Source: Ephemerocybe angulata
Lineage: Eukaryota > Basidiomycota > Agaricomycetes > Agaricales > Psathyrellaceae
NCBI GenBank assembly: GCA_013368325.1
Contig: JAACJK010000110.1
Coordinates: 558,001-622,000 of the forward strand
Direction of reading: 5' to 3'
DNA: 64,000 nt
In this document: in pieces, positions 11,131 through 23,009 of the stretch
How positions within the stretch are numbered: position 1 is the first letter of the stretch
Layout of the letters: the number at the start of each line of letters is the position of its first letter
The notes under the pieces: generated by a model
Databases searched by the model: none
What the model was told of the DNA's origin: nothing
Seen by the model: the letters and a program-made list of their open reading frames with translations, nothing else
Position numbers and translations under genes: made by a program

Positions 11131-12688
11131 TTAGTAATAGCCATCGGAATCGGAGTCCATGTCCTCGTCTTCGTCGTCACTTTCATCCTCGTCCTCCTCC
11201 ATCTCCTCCAATACTTGCTGAGCCTTCTCCCTGAGCGACGTGGTATCCACTTTGTCCCCAAGAGACTCCAACATCGCGTGTATCCTCTCCTTATAGGCGG
11301 GCAATGTCGCGATGAGGACCAAGTCCCCGTACATATAGCCTACCGAAGGCTCATTTCCGTAGGTCGCAAACGCCAAATTCGTCGTCAGCATGCTATTCGG
11401 GGGCGTAACCCAGACAGTTGGAATTTTGCGCTCCGACTTGGACTTGGACTCGATATCCGTCGTAACCACTCGCTTCCCAACACCCCTGAAGCGGCTCCGG
11501 AGCGAGCTCTCCGTGTCCCAACCAATATCGTCGTCGGTCTTCACGTCATCGGTGATCCACGCGTCCGAGCCGTTCAAATACCTGTCCCGCTCGTAGTAGA
11601 GGACTTTGACGGCGACAGTGAGACCAACGGAGAGGCAGGCATCCCTGATCATGGCGTCGTTGCCCTTCAGAGCTCCCGTGAACTTCGTAAGGTCAGCCTT
11701 GGTTGGGTCGATAGGGTACTTATACATAAGTCCAAAGCCGAGAGCGCCCCCAGTGGGAAGGATAGTCGGTGTAGCGATAAACGTCGAGAGAGCTTTGACG
11801 ACTGCGGTGCAAGAATCGAATGCGAGGCCCTTCGGTACACCTTGGGTTCTGTCAAGTTCGGGAGATGGAGGTTGTAGGTGAGGGTGACACGGTATCCATC
11901 TTCAACAGGGAGGACTTGGTGCTCAATGTCGCTGTAGAATGCGGCCCAAGCAATTTGGGGTTCCTTGTTCTCCTTTCCATATACGAGTTTGGCCGAATCG
12001 AAGTTGAGAATAGATCCGTCCTTGCCGAGCAACAGATTTCCGCCCGTATGGACTGTGGGTAGAACCACGACTAGGGTGGCGAAGAGTTTGTCGCTGCGGG
12101 GGGTGTCGATATGGGGTTTAAAGAACGAGCCCGGACCTAGAAAGTTCACCCAATGAGTAACCGTAAACTTGACTCAGAACCGAGGACTTACCGTAAACGT
12201 TCAACTTATAGAGCTCTGCTTCGAGGGGAAGAGTGTTTTTCTCGTAGTGCAGCAACTGATCGTGCACAATCTCGAGAACTCCTGAACGAACTACGTCGAA
12301 CTGGGTGGAGAACTGAGTGGGATCCAACTTCCAAGCCTTTCTGTACGATTCGTCGAGGACGTCCTTGTCGCCCCGACCAAACGTGGCACGCTGGCTGACC
12401 TCAACGAGCTTGAGGATATCCTCATCCTTAGAATTGGGAGCGCCAAAGTTGATGTACCTGAAGGACGCAAAATATTTGGTCAGCCAAAGCCTTTACATGG
12501 TCAGAAAACTGGGCTGACCTGGCGTCTGAGGCCTCGTCCTTCTTGAAGAAGAGCGATCCGCCAGAGGGGCTAAGGGGAAGCGTACCATAGCAGTAACTCG
12601 GAGTGACTGCACTCTGTACCGTCTTTTTAAGATCGTCAAGAGATTTTGCTTTCGGAGAAGAGTCGGTGTTAGGGATTTTGGAGGCCAT
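11131..12688 (-). pseudogene. 2OG-Fe(II) dioxygenase (prolyl-4-hydroxylase-like), frameshifted
   Basis: Exons in transcription order: 12688-12519, 12457-12192, 12136-11131. The plan and protein match the intact neighbour at 13694-15464. The double-stranded beta-helix core is present: the HxD iron ligands in FFKPHIDTPR, VLPTVHTGGNLLL, and the distal His/Arg segment HQVLPVEDGYRVTLTYN. Near 11831-11842 the frame changes. Upstream it reads NLTEPKVYRR and then runs to a stop at 11667. Downstream the frame shifted by one base continues the family sequence (GGALGFGLMYKYP) to the acidic tail and stop at 11131. The shift lies after the iron-binding core, so a truncated product could still fold in part. 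This could be a pseudogene, an allele or a base-call error. A TATA box lies 65-70 bp upstream. Confidence 0.75.
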
Positions 12689-13693
12689 GCTGATAGAGAG
12701 CGCTGAGAATGAGAGGGAAAATGCTGACGAGCGTAAGGCTCAGAAGTGAGGCTTTATAGACCTGGAGGCGGGCCGCGGGGGTTATTGAGTCATGGGGTGG
12801 TGTCCCTGAGGTTCCAAGAAGCGACACCCTGCACATTGCATTAACCACTCGAGGATGGCTGACTCGGTCGATGCGTCGCTTCCCGCCGCATATCCTAATC
12901 GAGATGGGGCCCACATTGAGTCAGACTATCAAAATAGTAAGATAAGAGCCCCTTATTTGGCTCAACATTCGCCTGCAGGCACTTCTGTGTGTCACATCAC
13001 ACGGTGGGGCTTCCCTAAGGAGTTCCTATCATGTAGGAGGTAAAGTCAAGCTGGACAGTATTTGCAGCCCAAATAACAATACTGACCTTCTCGTTCAGAG
13101 TTCTTTATGTACTGGTATCCAAGCCCAATCGCCCGAGTGCAAGGTCTTCAAAGTACTGGCTGTGAGGGCGAACGTGGGGGGTTTACGAAGAGATTGTCCA
13201 GACCCGACACAATTGCCACATCGGGGCTTGGCCGACGTGGCGGGTCCGCAGTTGCGGGATCGGGATATGGCCTCGTTTCCCGAAATCTGACTCCTTGACC
13301 TCGAGGCGCGCATAGCTGGCATTTTTCCCTCAGGGACGAAATTCGCTTAGGTCTACTGACAAGCTGTGGTGGCACCAGCGATCAAGCGCCGGAGGGCACC
13401 ACGCCGGTCTGCTCTTCCCATGCATAAAAAGGGTCGGTCATGGGTAGTTTCTGCGGCAGAGAGGATAAGGAAGAGAGGCAAGGAGAGCGTGTACACGTCA
13501 CACGACACACACACACGTTGTCAAAGATGATTACATAATGCGGTAAATTAAGCGCCCGCCGGCAGCATTAAGCGCGTTGGGATGAGGCTAAAGAGCGATC
13601 CAGCAGGGCCTTACGCATAAACTGAGACTGTAATTTACTTGCGAACAAAATTAATGCGATCTTGGTAATTCTAGGTACAAAACATTTCGAACT
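12689..13693. other. Spacer between the two dioxygenase genes
   Basis: Contains the promoter of the frameshifted copy (TATAAA on the minus strand at 12753-12758) and the 3' flank of the next gene. A CA repeat lies near 13503-13515. No coding content was recognised. Confidence 0.45.
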
Positions 13694-15464
13694 TCACTTG
13701 TGCTTTTCGTCCTCGCTACCGTCTTCTTCCTCGCAGATTCGAGCCTGTTTGTGCTCACGAGCACCGTCAGACCCCTTTCCCCCCTCCGATGGTAGCTGAG
13801 CCTTAGAACCGGAACCAGAACCCTCCTCGAGCTGATCCTCGTCACTGTCCACTCCAGACTCCGTTAACTTGCGCTTTAAAGTCTTGCCGCCATCCTCCTC
13901 CTCTGTAACTATTTCCAGGGGAGGCTCCTCTTCACCCGACTCCTTGAACCTGTCCTTTAATGGGGGTAGTTTTGCGATCAGGACCAGGTCTCCGTACATA
14001 TAGGTGATCGAATGTTCGTTTCCGTACGCCTGGAGCTCGAGCTGATGTTTGACCATCCGTGCGGGTGGCGTAACCCAGAGTGCCTGTACTGTCGGGGATA
14101 CCTGAGACTCTTCTTCGGGGTACTTCTGTGGAGGAGCAGTAACCGTTATCATGCGTTCCATGTCGGCCTCCCTAAAACGCTTTCTCAGCCCATCCTCTTC
14201 CCAGCCAAAGTTTTCGTCTTGAACGACATCGCTGATCCAGTGGTCCTGGTATCCGCTGTCCCACCGGGGGGATTGGGTGTAGAGAACCTTCACAGTGACC
14301 TCCAGTCCAAGCATCTTGCAGGCCTTCCGGATCAGGGCGTCGTTTCCCTTTAACGCGCCGGCGAAGGTAGTGAGCTTCGTGCCCGTATGAGGTTCAATCG
14401 GATACTTGTACATGAGACCGAACCCCAACAGACCCCCATCTGGAAGAAGAGATGGCATTTTGATGAAGTCCTCCAGCGCATTGGTGAATTCGGGGAAAGT
14501 CCGCAAAGGAGAGGATCTCGGCTCCGCCGGGGAAGCGATATAAAGGTTGTAGGTAAGGGTGATGCGATATCCAGCCTCAACCGGGAGAACCTCATGGTCG
14601 ATGTCGCTGTAAAACGCTGCCCAAGCGATTCGAGGAGTCTCGGTTTCCTCCTCGTACATCTGCTCCGCGGAGTTGAAGTCGGCGATCGACCCATTCTCGC
14701 CCAGAAGGAGGTTTCCGCCTGTATGAACGGTTGGTAGGACGATGACCAAAGTTGCAAACATCTCTGCTTCTCGCGGCGTGTCGACATGAGGTTTGAAGAA
14801 CGAGCCTGGACCTAGCGAAAGGACATGCTCACAGTTAGCAAGATGCACGCCAAAAGTGGGACCGAACTCCTACCATAGATGTTTAATTTGTATAAATAAG
14901 CCTCGAGAGTCTTTGTGCTCGATTCATAGAGGAGTAGCTGCTCCTGAACCGTATCAAGGACTCCGGAGGTAACGACATCGAACTGCGAAGCGAATTGGGA
15001 GACATCGAGCTTCCAAGCCTTTCGATACGATTCGTCGAGGACATCTTCATTGCCTCGACCGAAGGTAGCCGGTTCGCACACTTCAATCAACTTGAGGATA
15101 TCCTCGTCTTTTACTGGTTCTCCTTCAAAATTGAGACACCTATGGAGGCAAGGGTATTAGATATGTACATCTAATGGCATAAAACAGCAAAAGCAATTAA
15201 GACCTACCCAGCGCTCGAACCCTTCTTGTAGAATAGGGAGACAGATGAGTCAACGAGGAGTCCGCCATGGCAGTAATTGGGGGTAATCGTGTCGACAATG
15301 CTTTGTCGTAGATCTTCAAGAGTCGCTTGCTCCTGAGAGCCATCCTCAAATGCCTGGCAGCAGGTGGACGACCCGTGGGTGATGCTATCGAGTATGCTTT
15401 GACGCACATGTTCCGGGGCGTCATAATCCTCCTGCGAACTATCTTCAGAGTCCTGGGAGGCCAT
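13694..15464 (-). CDS. 2OG-Fe(II) dioxygenase, prolyl-4-hydroxylase-like
   Basis: Exons in transcription order: 15464-15208, 15139-14874, 14811-13694, giving 546 residues. The core has H183 and D185 (FFKPHVDTPR) and the distal His near 247, followed by an Arg in GYRITLTYN. These are the iron and 2-oxoglutarate ligands of the family. The last 100 residues are highly acidic and charged, as often seen in nuclear proteins. Members of this Agaricomycete family are mostly uncharacterised and hydroxylate unknown targets. I chose the ATG at 15464 (MASQDS) because the paralogue also starts MAS. An in-frame codon four residues upstream is possible. A minus-strand TATATA at 15535-15540 lies about 70 bp upstream. 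The second exon has the same length (266 nt) in both tandem copies. Confidence 0.85.
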
Positions 15465-15534
15465 GAGAGGAAGCACAGGTCTGGCGGGATCAAGGAGAAG
15501 GGGTGTGGGATACCTAGGAAGATAAAAGTATGCG

Positions 15535-15540
15535 TATATA
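15535..15540 (-). promoter_or_regulatory. TATA box of the intact dioxygenase gene
   Basis: TATATA on the minus strand, about 70 bp upstream of the ATG. The tandem paralogue has TATAAA at the same distance. Confidence 0.4.
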
Positions 15541-16635
15541 AGGAGTCAGCGGAGTCCTGGAGCCCACACAATAATCTGCACACAAACGGTCAATACTTAA
15601 AACAATGGAAGACTGTGTAGCCATCACTTGTTTGCTGAATGGGTGAGCCTAGGCACTCAGAATACAACAGCAAAAGGTCAATTGCACCCGTACAGCACCA
15701 GTACAACAACACATCCATTGAGGGGCCCACATGCTAAATCATTGGAGCAATCCCAATCGTTCTGAATCCCCACATACCCGTCATGGCTGAAGCCCACAGC
15801 ACCCATACACCAATTCAATCCCGCTTCTACGCCAGAGCGTCACCCGATGCGTACCAAGGGCAGAACCATCGAAACGGTGACAGGAATCCGAAGGTTCGAT
15901 GAATTTGCAGGTTCGTGCCCACGACCACTACCATTCTTTTGTCCCAAATAGTAGGAAGGGTCGGTATGGGACACACAGATCTTGGAAGTCACAGCTACAT
16001 AAAGGTTTGAGGACAAGCAGCGCGTCAAACGCAAAAGTGATGCCAGCAGTAATCTCGGCTGCGAGATAAGATAAGATAAGATTAACTCGCCATCACGATC
16101 TGACGAAGTTCGCGCCCGGCCGGTCGACGGGCGTCTCCTCTCAGGCTCCCATGATGCGAGAATCGAATATGGCGGTGGTCAGTGCGTGGAGAATCGAGGT
16201 GGCTCGAACGTGCATCTATCCAACCAAAAGGCGGATTCGGACCAACCACCCATCTATCCCCCGTCGCCATTCCAACCACCAGAACTTCCCTTGACTCTTA
16301 AACTGGCTGCTTGATCCTGCCAGCCATTCAACTGGTTTTCAAACAGCACACCGCACCTAACTGGATAAGGCGCCCATAGGATACGCTCTCAAACCCGACA
16401 GCTACCCTCTTTCCAACCAGTATTGTACTGTGGCAGCGTCCAGACGAGCGTAATCGGTGAAGCTGGGAGTCTAGAGCATAGACTGCACACCAATCCCCAC
16501 CGCACAGCGCAGCGCCCTCGTCCACTCTAACGCCGACAGCCCCGTATCAACCCTAGTCTGAACTAGAAGGCATTTTTGCCCCATCGTTCACTCCACACCC
16601 CTTCCCCTTCCCCCTTTCCCCCAGACAACGACGCA
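15541..16635. other. Divergent intergenic region with a GATA array
   Basis: No gene seen between the minus-strand dioxygenase and the plus-strand acidic protein. Its one clear feature is the tandem GATA array at 16064-16083. The last 60 bp before 16636 are rich in C and T, as expected upstream of a start codon. Confidence 0.45.
16064..16083 (+). promoter_or_regulatory. Tandem GATA-factor sites
   Basis: Four GATAA/GATTA units in a row at a 5-bp step, matching the HGATAR core bound by fungal GATA factors (nitrogen, light or iron regulators). It lies 550 bp upstream of the acidic protein gene and 600 bp upstream of the dioxygenase gene. Function is inferred only. Confidence 0.4.
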
Positions 16636-17581
16636 ATGGCCGACACGGAAGCTACCCATGCCTCCAATGGCAATGGCAACGGCACGACCCTCCCTGCGCT
16701 CAAAGACCTAGACATCGCACCCCCAAGCACGGTCACACCCGGCGACATCTCTAGCGGTGCTGTGGCCGACGTTGACGGCGAAGGATTGGAAGGCGACGAA
16801 GACGAAGGCGAAGAGAGCGACGAGTTCGATGTTGACGTGAGTAGCTTACGAACTGTACGCCTCCAGCCAGAACTGCATCCCGTGAAACGCGGTGCAAGAG
16901 CCTCGGAGCATCTCTAGCCGTCTACGTTGCCGAATGCACTAGCGGCGACGAACGCAGTGGGCCGTCGACGAGGGCGCGAGCGTCGCATCCCTTTCAGGGG
17001 AATTACCGGCGTTCCAGCTTCCTTCCTCATCGCCCTCCACGCTCCCAGTTCAACCTTCCCTTTCTCTCACCTATATATAGATAATTACTCACCACATATG
17101 CTCTTTGCACGTACACACCTTTAGGATTCGGAAGAGCAGCAAGCCCCAAAGAACGAAGCCGACGAGTATGTCGAAGGTGAAGAAGACGATGACTATGAGG
17201 AAGAGTATGACGATGGCGACGACGACGGCGACTACGCGCCTGAAGCTGAGGCGGGCCCGAACGTACGCGTTTCTTCTCCTCACAACGCTAGGCCGGAAAC
17301 CTTACTGATACATACTTGACTCGTAGGGCAAACCTAGTCTGACAGCCCTCCTCTTGGCTGACCCCAGTGCAGCTGACGATGACGAGGAGGACTACGCTGG
17401 AGAGGAAGATGATGAAGGCGTCGAAGGCGTCGATGTCGGTGAGGACGAGAATGATGATGACTTCATCGAGGCCTCGACTCCCATTACACCCACGTCGAGG
17501 AAGCGCGCGATTGAGGAGACTGTTGACGAGGATGCTTCGCCCAACCCGGAGGAGAAGGGTGCGAAGAAGGCCAAGGCTTAA
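16636..17581 (+). CDS. Small, highly acidic protein of unknown function
   Basis: Three exons: 16636-16836, 17125-17262, 17327-17581, giving 197 residues. The protein is dominated by Asp/Glu runs (EEDDDYEEEYDDGDDD) with one apolar island, SLTALLLAD, near residues 115-125. It ends with a basic nuclear-localisation-like tail (SRKRAIEE, then KGAKKAKA). This composition is typical of histone chaperones or ribosome-biogenesis factors, but I recognise no specific family. The first intron, 288 nt, is unusually long for this window. An in-frame ATG at 16576 would add 20 residues. I prefer 16636 because of its better context (gcaATGg) and the C/T-rich sequence before it. Confidence 0.7.
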
Positions 17582-17736
17582 ACATTAGGGAGCGATGAGC
17601 CTGAACTGAGTAGGGGAAGGGAGGGACATTGAGAGAATCGACTGTGATTGAACCTATTGAATGCACCGTGTTTGTAAATAATATTTATCCACTGTACATG
17701 ACTGGCCTTCCAACCCGAGCACTTGAGCGACTCACG

Positions 17737-19066
17737 CTAAACCCAGACACACATTCCTTTCGAAAAATCTCCCAGAGAATTCCCCGTGATGTCCTCCACA
17801 CGAATAGGATGCTTTGCAAACCTACCCGCCATACGGAGATTGCGATGCGTAACCTTGTCATGGGCCCGATACTCTTCAACATCTACCTCCTCCATAACCG
17901 TAATCCTCTGCAATTCCGGATACATCTTTGTCCACGGCATGGCCACTGTGGATTGCAAGTAATCCATTCGGTCCGGACTGTACCTTGGGAAGGGTAGCTG
18001 TATGCCAAGCGAAACGATCCGGGGCATGCGACGCACAACCTCGACGTTGCCGACCCAGGTCAGCCCCAGCCCAGCTGAAAGGTCCGACACTGAGCTGAAA
18101 GGGCAAGCCCTGAAGGCCACGGTGATTTCTTTGACGCGAGGGCATCTCTGGTCGACCTGTTGAAGGGAAGCTCTCATTGGAGGCGACGCCTTCGTCAGAT
18201 CATCTTGAGTAAGGCCGACCGATACGAGCGAGCCGCCGTGAGCCAATAAAAATGAGTCAATGGTACAGTCCGACTCGAGAGTTTCCCCGCCTTGAAAGGC
18301 CACTACTTCGAGGTTTGGGAGCGCTCCTGTGGGGACGTAACGAGCCAAGGCGGAGGTCTGATCTGAACTTTGCAACGTCAACTTTCGAACAGAAGGCCAG
18401 GATATTCCCGCTTGCAATCCGGTATGCCCTCCAGTCAATTCCGAAGGAATCGACAAGGTTGCCAGGTCGGGGTGCCCCACCAGGAAGTCATTGAGATCGC
18501 CTAGGGGCACGGAGGGATCGGAAGCTCGCATGCCGCCCTGTCCTTGGATGTGCAGGTGCACGAGGTTTCCTGGCAAGACATTGAGCAACAGGCGGGGGTC
18601 GACGCCGTTCTCGAGCAGCGCAAAAAAGGCGATAAGGTTCGTCGTCTTTTTGCACAGCTGAGCAACAAGATGAATCCTTTCCCCACGTATTACTGCGGGG
18701 ATATCGACGCGCTTCACAAGGCGAGCCAAGTCGGAAGGCCCTCCTCCAGATACTGGGGTTGTCAAGGTGTGCAACAGCTTCTCGATCCCGGCAATTGGGA
18801 GTGTGATCTGCTCGTAGAGTATAATCGTCGCCACGGAATTCCACTGGCGGGAAACTAATGCCAGAGCATGTTTTGTACGCTAACGAAAACAGATGAACCT
18901 CCTATTCAGCATCATAGGCCAGGGGGCTTACCAGTGACTCCTCTGGGAAATTCCCAGGTATGAGACAGCTGGGTAACACGGAAGACAGAGCTGAATCATC
19001 ATTTGCCTGTGCCCCAACAGTGGCGAGGCGAAGGATCTTTGTTAATATTTCGGTTGGTAATGCCAT
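17737..19066 (-). CDS. F-box-like leucine-rich protein (copy 1)
   Basis: Exons in transcription order: 19066-18932, 18879-17737, giving 425 residues. The N-terminus LPTEILTKILRLAT is F-box-like and leads into LALVSRQWNSVATIILYE, a hallmark of Agaricomycete F-box proteins. The rest is leucine-rich with regularly spaced hydrophobic strands and reads like a degenerate LRR solenoid. Such proteins usually select substrates for SCF ubiquitin ligases, so the partner would be Skp1. The target is unknown. Two relatives lie at 24312-25677 and 25822-27228 with the intron at the same place. The start is the first in-frame ATG. An open stretch continues upstream without an ATG. Confidence 0.8.
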
Positions 19067-20280
19067 GGGACCTTTCAGTGGTGGTAGGAGCGAAGAAAGC
19101 GTCAGTTGGTTCAACTGGGGAATGAGAATGACTCCTATTTGAACTTCGATAGCGGCATATGAATTCTTTTACATTGCTTTCAGATAGTCTCAGCTATTTT
19201 TAAGAGCCCTTAGTAAGTACCTATGAACGGTTAGTTTTGGGCGTTAAGTGCACCAACGTCGAACTGCACCACTAAATAAGTGTAACACACCCACAAATCG
19301 CACTCCTTGGACCCCTTTCAGGTGATTATGGAAAGCCAAAAACAATAGTCAATTGGTCTCTACTAGGTTTGGTAACACTTCATGCCACTAGTCTAGTAGT
19401 CAGCCACAGTTGCTGCCCATTCAGAATTTGTTCAGAATAATCTAAACACCAAATGATCCGCGCAATACTATAATAGGCGCCCGTGGCTTGGACCAAGTAA
19501 TCAACAATATCCATGGACTGCAACTCAAGTCATAGGTTTACATTTAGCCTCCCCCACCAGAGTACAAGTGGTGGGGGTGAGCTGGGAGCCATGTGTGCCA
19601 ATAGATGTGTGCGGTCGTGCGCACGCTCATATTCGAAGATCTGAGAATCAAGCATGACCTCCGTACTCTCTGACTCATGCCCTAGAAATTGAAACTAGCC
19701 CCTGCTGTGAGAGAACCAGTTAACGGTCTCCCGCCTCGCCACCCTGAGACTCCAGGAAATACTTGGGAAATACCCACCTTGATCGTCCCTAGTTAGTGAT
19801 AGGCAGGGGTTGAGAAACCCGCGCGGGTTACGGGGTTGAACCCGGCTCGGGTGGGGTGCGGGTTGGCCTTTCCCAACCCGTGCCCTTCAAAACGAGCCCA
19901 AGAACGTCCAAAACGGACGAGATCTGGGCGAGATAGGATAGAAATGAATACTACTATTCATTTCCATCCTATCTCGCCCATTTCTTATCCGATCTGGATG
20001 TTTTTGGGCTCGTTTTGACCGGGTTGACCCGCGGGTTCCGGGTAGGGTTAGGGCGCGGGTCGGGTGCGGGTCAGGGCATTTCCACCCGGGGTTAACCCGT
20101 GGTGATCACTATCCCTAGTACCCTACGCGCGGAGATTCAAGAAGCCCCTTACGATGCCGTGGACGGTGAAGATTTTGTCGCCGGCGCATTGCCGGCACAT
20201 CAAAGACATCGAATGAAGACTCTGAGGAGGCTTGGAGGAGACACAAAACAATAGCTAAAATGCTGGCAAGAATTTGAATA
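19067..20280. other. Intergenic region carrying a foldback element
   Basis: No gene is seen. The right half (about 19790-20117) is a palindromic foldback element, listed separately. The left half is unremarkable and A/T-richer than its surroundings. Confidence 0.5.
19790..20117. mobile_element. Foldback / MITE-like element
   Basis: The sequence is an imperfect inverted repeat centred near 19952 (ATGAATACTACTATTCAT). The inner arms, about 75 nt each, match closely: TTTCTATCCTATCTCGCCC against TTTCCATCCTATCTCGCCC, then GGGCTCGTTTTGA in both. The outer arms are rich in CGGGTT/AACCCG words and have diverged more. The ends carry AGTGATAG on the left and ATCACTATC on the right. It has no coding capacity. 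This is the usual form of a non-autonomous miniature inverted-repeat element. The exact ends and any target duplication are uncertain. Confidence 0.7.
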
Positions 20281-21318
20281 TTACAAGTGATCGGTCACAC
20301 GAATTTGATTACAAGCAGATTGAATATCAAGAACAGTCTTCTTCATCTCCTCAAACCCCCTTCCCGATGTAATGTCTATGCCCCACTCTTCAGCCTCTAA
20401 ACAGGGTGACATCAAGGGGCGCACTTCTTTTTTGCGGGTGTCAGCCTGGTAAGTGCGCGCGGATGTGCCGAAAAGGCTGATACCCCATAGAGAAGGGAGA
20501 GGATGAGGAAGGCGCGAGTCCATCATCACCTCAAATCTACTGCGCATTTGAAGGTCTGCACCGCGGCGGGATTCCTCGTCCTCCAACTTACTCTCGTCCT
20601 TGATCTCGATGATCAAAACAGGCACGTCGTAGCCATCGGATGTGGCCCAGAATACAGTGAAGTCGATTTTTTGAAGGCTACCGTTCTAACTTCTTGGGAG
20701 GGCTCTGCGGAGCAACGTAGAAGTCGAAAGAAGGAAAGCAATAGCTGAAGAGCTTGTTGCTGGGGCCGTACCAGCGACTTTCATGCTTAGCCTTCTTGGT
20801 GTGAGCATGGATCCAGAGGGTGACAAGTTTATTGGGCCACTTCGCATCCGTTTTGAAAGATGTGATTGCAGCCTGCCAGTGATATCGTCAAAGGAGTCAT
20901 TAGCATGATCCAGAGAATGGGGCAGATGTCCTACCGTAGCCACGGAATCATCGTCCTCAGAGATGAGGGACTCGTCATCGGAGACTTCGACAAGAATGTT
21001 GGTTGAGGTCTCGGCAGCAGCAGCAGTAGTAGATGATGGAGACAGTGTGGTAGCATCCGAGTCGGAGACTTCGACAAGAATGTTGCTTGAGGTTTCGGCA
21101 GCAGCAGCAGCAGTAGATGGAGGCGGTGTGGTAGCAGCCCTCATTTCAGGGAATCGCCTTTTGAGGGCCCTCTTGGAGTTGCGGCAGAAGATGTCGATGT
21201 TCTCTACTGCCTTCTGAATCGCGCTCATCGCCTTGATGGCGGCCACACGGTGGGGGTCGGTGTGGGTCTTGGATTTGCGCTGGGCGTCGGCCATGGCGAT
21301 GTCGCCAGCGTCGGCCAT
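20281..21318 (-). pseudogene. PD-(D/E)XK-nuclease-like Agaricomycete protein, frame broken or extra intron
   Basis: Exon 1 is 21318-20935, ATG at 21318. The second exon starts at 20872. The N-terminus is an Ala/Ser-rich stretch with an internal repeat: NILVEVSDSDATTLSPSSTT and NILVEVSDDESLISED share a unit. The C-terminal half has KIDFTVFW, then VLIIEIKDES, the D...ExK spacing of PD-(D/E)XK enzymes, followed by MRSRFEVM and LWGISLFGTSARTY. I recall this ending from a family common in mushroom genomes. The frame meets TAG at 20680-20678, yet the next frame carries straight on with LQKIDF to the stop at 20281. Either one base has been gained or lost there, or a 90-100-nt intron with a GTACGG donor removes the intervening part. 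Which applies cannot be decided here. Confidence 0.6.
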
Positions 21319-23009
21319 GGTGGTGTCGTTTGGATGTCGTCAACAATTGAATTCCAAGGACTGCACCGATTTGCTGAATTCGTGTGAACCGGGTTTGAGG
21401 GCTGAGCGTCGAGTCCACAGATAGAGAAGTCTGCATGAGGCACACAGCATGTAACTGAGTTAAGAGACTCACCGTGATGTGTGTAACGGTCCGTTTGGAA
21501 AAGAGGGGGAGGATGCCCCAGGTGCGTTACCTGGGCAGCCGGGCCCGGCTGACTGGGCCCCAGGATCGCTTGACCGGACAGTTCCAATATTCTCAACTTG
21601 AAGGCGGGCGGGGCGGGAACTCGACGATGTGGGCGAGAGTGGTCCCGGACAGAAGAGTCCGCCAAGGACTACCCAAGCGCACCGCGTAAAGGTAGTTGCA
21701 AGGTGGTTGGTGGTGGTGGTGGTAGGGGGATGGCTGATGCCGCACGGTCGGATTGTGAACTGGGAAATCCCGTAGGTTTTAGCTCCGCCTAAATTCGCAC
21801 AGCTTTTGCGGCCAGCTCATGAACGAGGACCTCGTCGACCTCGTTCACCAATCCTTCGATACTGTGCTCACCCGACCATCACCAGGTCCCTCCATCTCCG
21901 TCGCGTCTACATGTGACGTGGCCGCCAGCGCGATCTGCGGCCGCTCCAACGTGGCCCAGGCGCTCGCACCTTGCCCTTCGCCACCGCCTCTAAGACCATG
22001 TAACCCAACGTCGAACGACGTGAACACACCTGCCATCACGACGCTCGCGTCGTTGGGACACGAGTGCTCTCAACCGCAGCACCTGCTAGCTCGCGTCCAC
22101 CGACGCGAGTCAAACGCGAGTTGGCCACCAGGAGCCGTCCGTCACCACCGACTCCTTCACGTCCAACGCCGTGAGTAGTCTTGCCACGCGGTAAACCGCT
22201 CGTCGTTTATTGTTCCCGCTCACACTGATGTTCTTCAACAGCACAACCGTCCCGGCCTCCTACGACCATCGCGTCGTCTGCCAGCGCGTCACACTGCCGC
22301 CCCCGGGAACCTCAACATGTGAAGCATGCCATGAAGTTCAGCTGCATCGGCTGGGTACGTACTTTCGCTGATGTTTTCTTATCCCATTCCTTGTTCTATC
22401 AACTTCACACCTCTGCGTTAGGGACACCATGTAATTACTACAGTTTATTGTACAAAACCTTGCTTTTCTCATCGCCTTTTGAGGTTCCCTGTGCATCACT
22501 GCTTCATTTCCCTTCTACACTGGTCGCTTCAAGTCCCTCCACGTCGGTTCTTCGTGCCCTGGGCCTCCTCTATCCCTCTCAGTCCTTGACGCTCTCACAG
22601 CAGCGCGATGATGAAGACGCAAGGATCGCGTCTTCCACACGGACCCCACCTGTCACGCGAGCGATATTCCAAGTCCAAGTTCGCCGCCTCTGCCCAGAAC
22701 TGCCATCTCAAGTGTACCTCTCAGCTACCGCCCCCCACGTTCCCCCTCACCCTTCGACTTCAGCATCAACATGGTCTCCGCCCTTGCGCCATCCCAGATC
22801 GCGTTTTCCGTCGCTGCAAGCCACCCTCACAGTCGAAATCGCGCCTTCATGCACAAATTGTATACTACAAGCTATACGCAATGGGGAGCTGGCCTATCGG
22901 TGAGTGTCGGGAGCGGAAGCAGAGGGCTGTCGAGGAGGTACCGCCAAGGATAACTCGGTCGGTGTTAGCAAAGAAGAGGAAAATAGAATAATATACAGTA
23001 TCTATCCAA

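Noticed and set aside
22300..22345. CEACHEV-like cysteine motif in the inverted-repeat element as a zinc-binding transposase remnant
   Set aside because: Only one short motif with no surrounding protein similarity. Not enough to call a gene.
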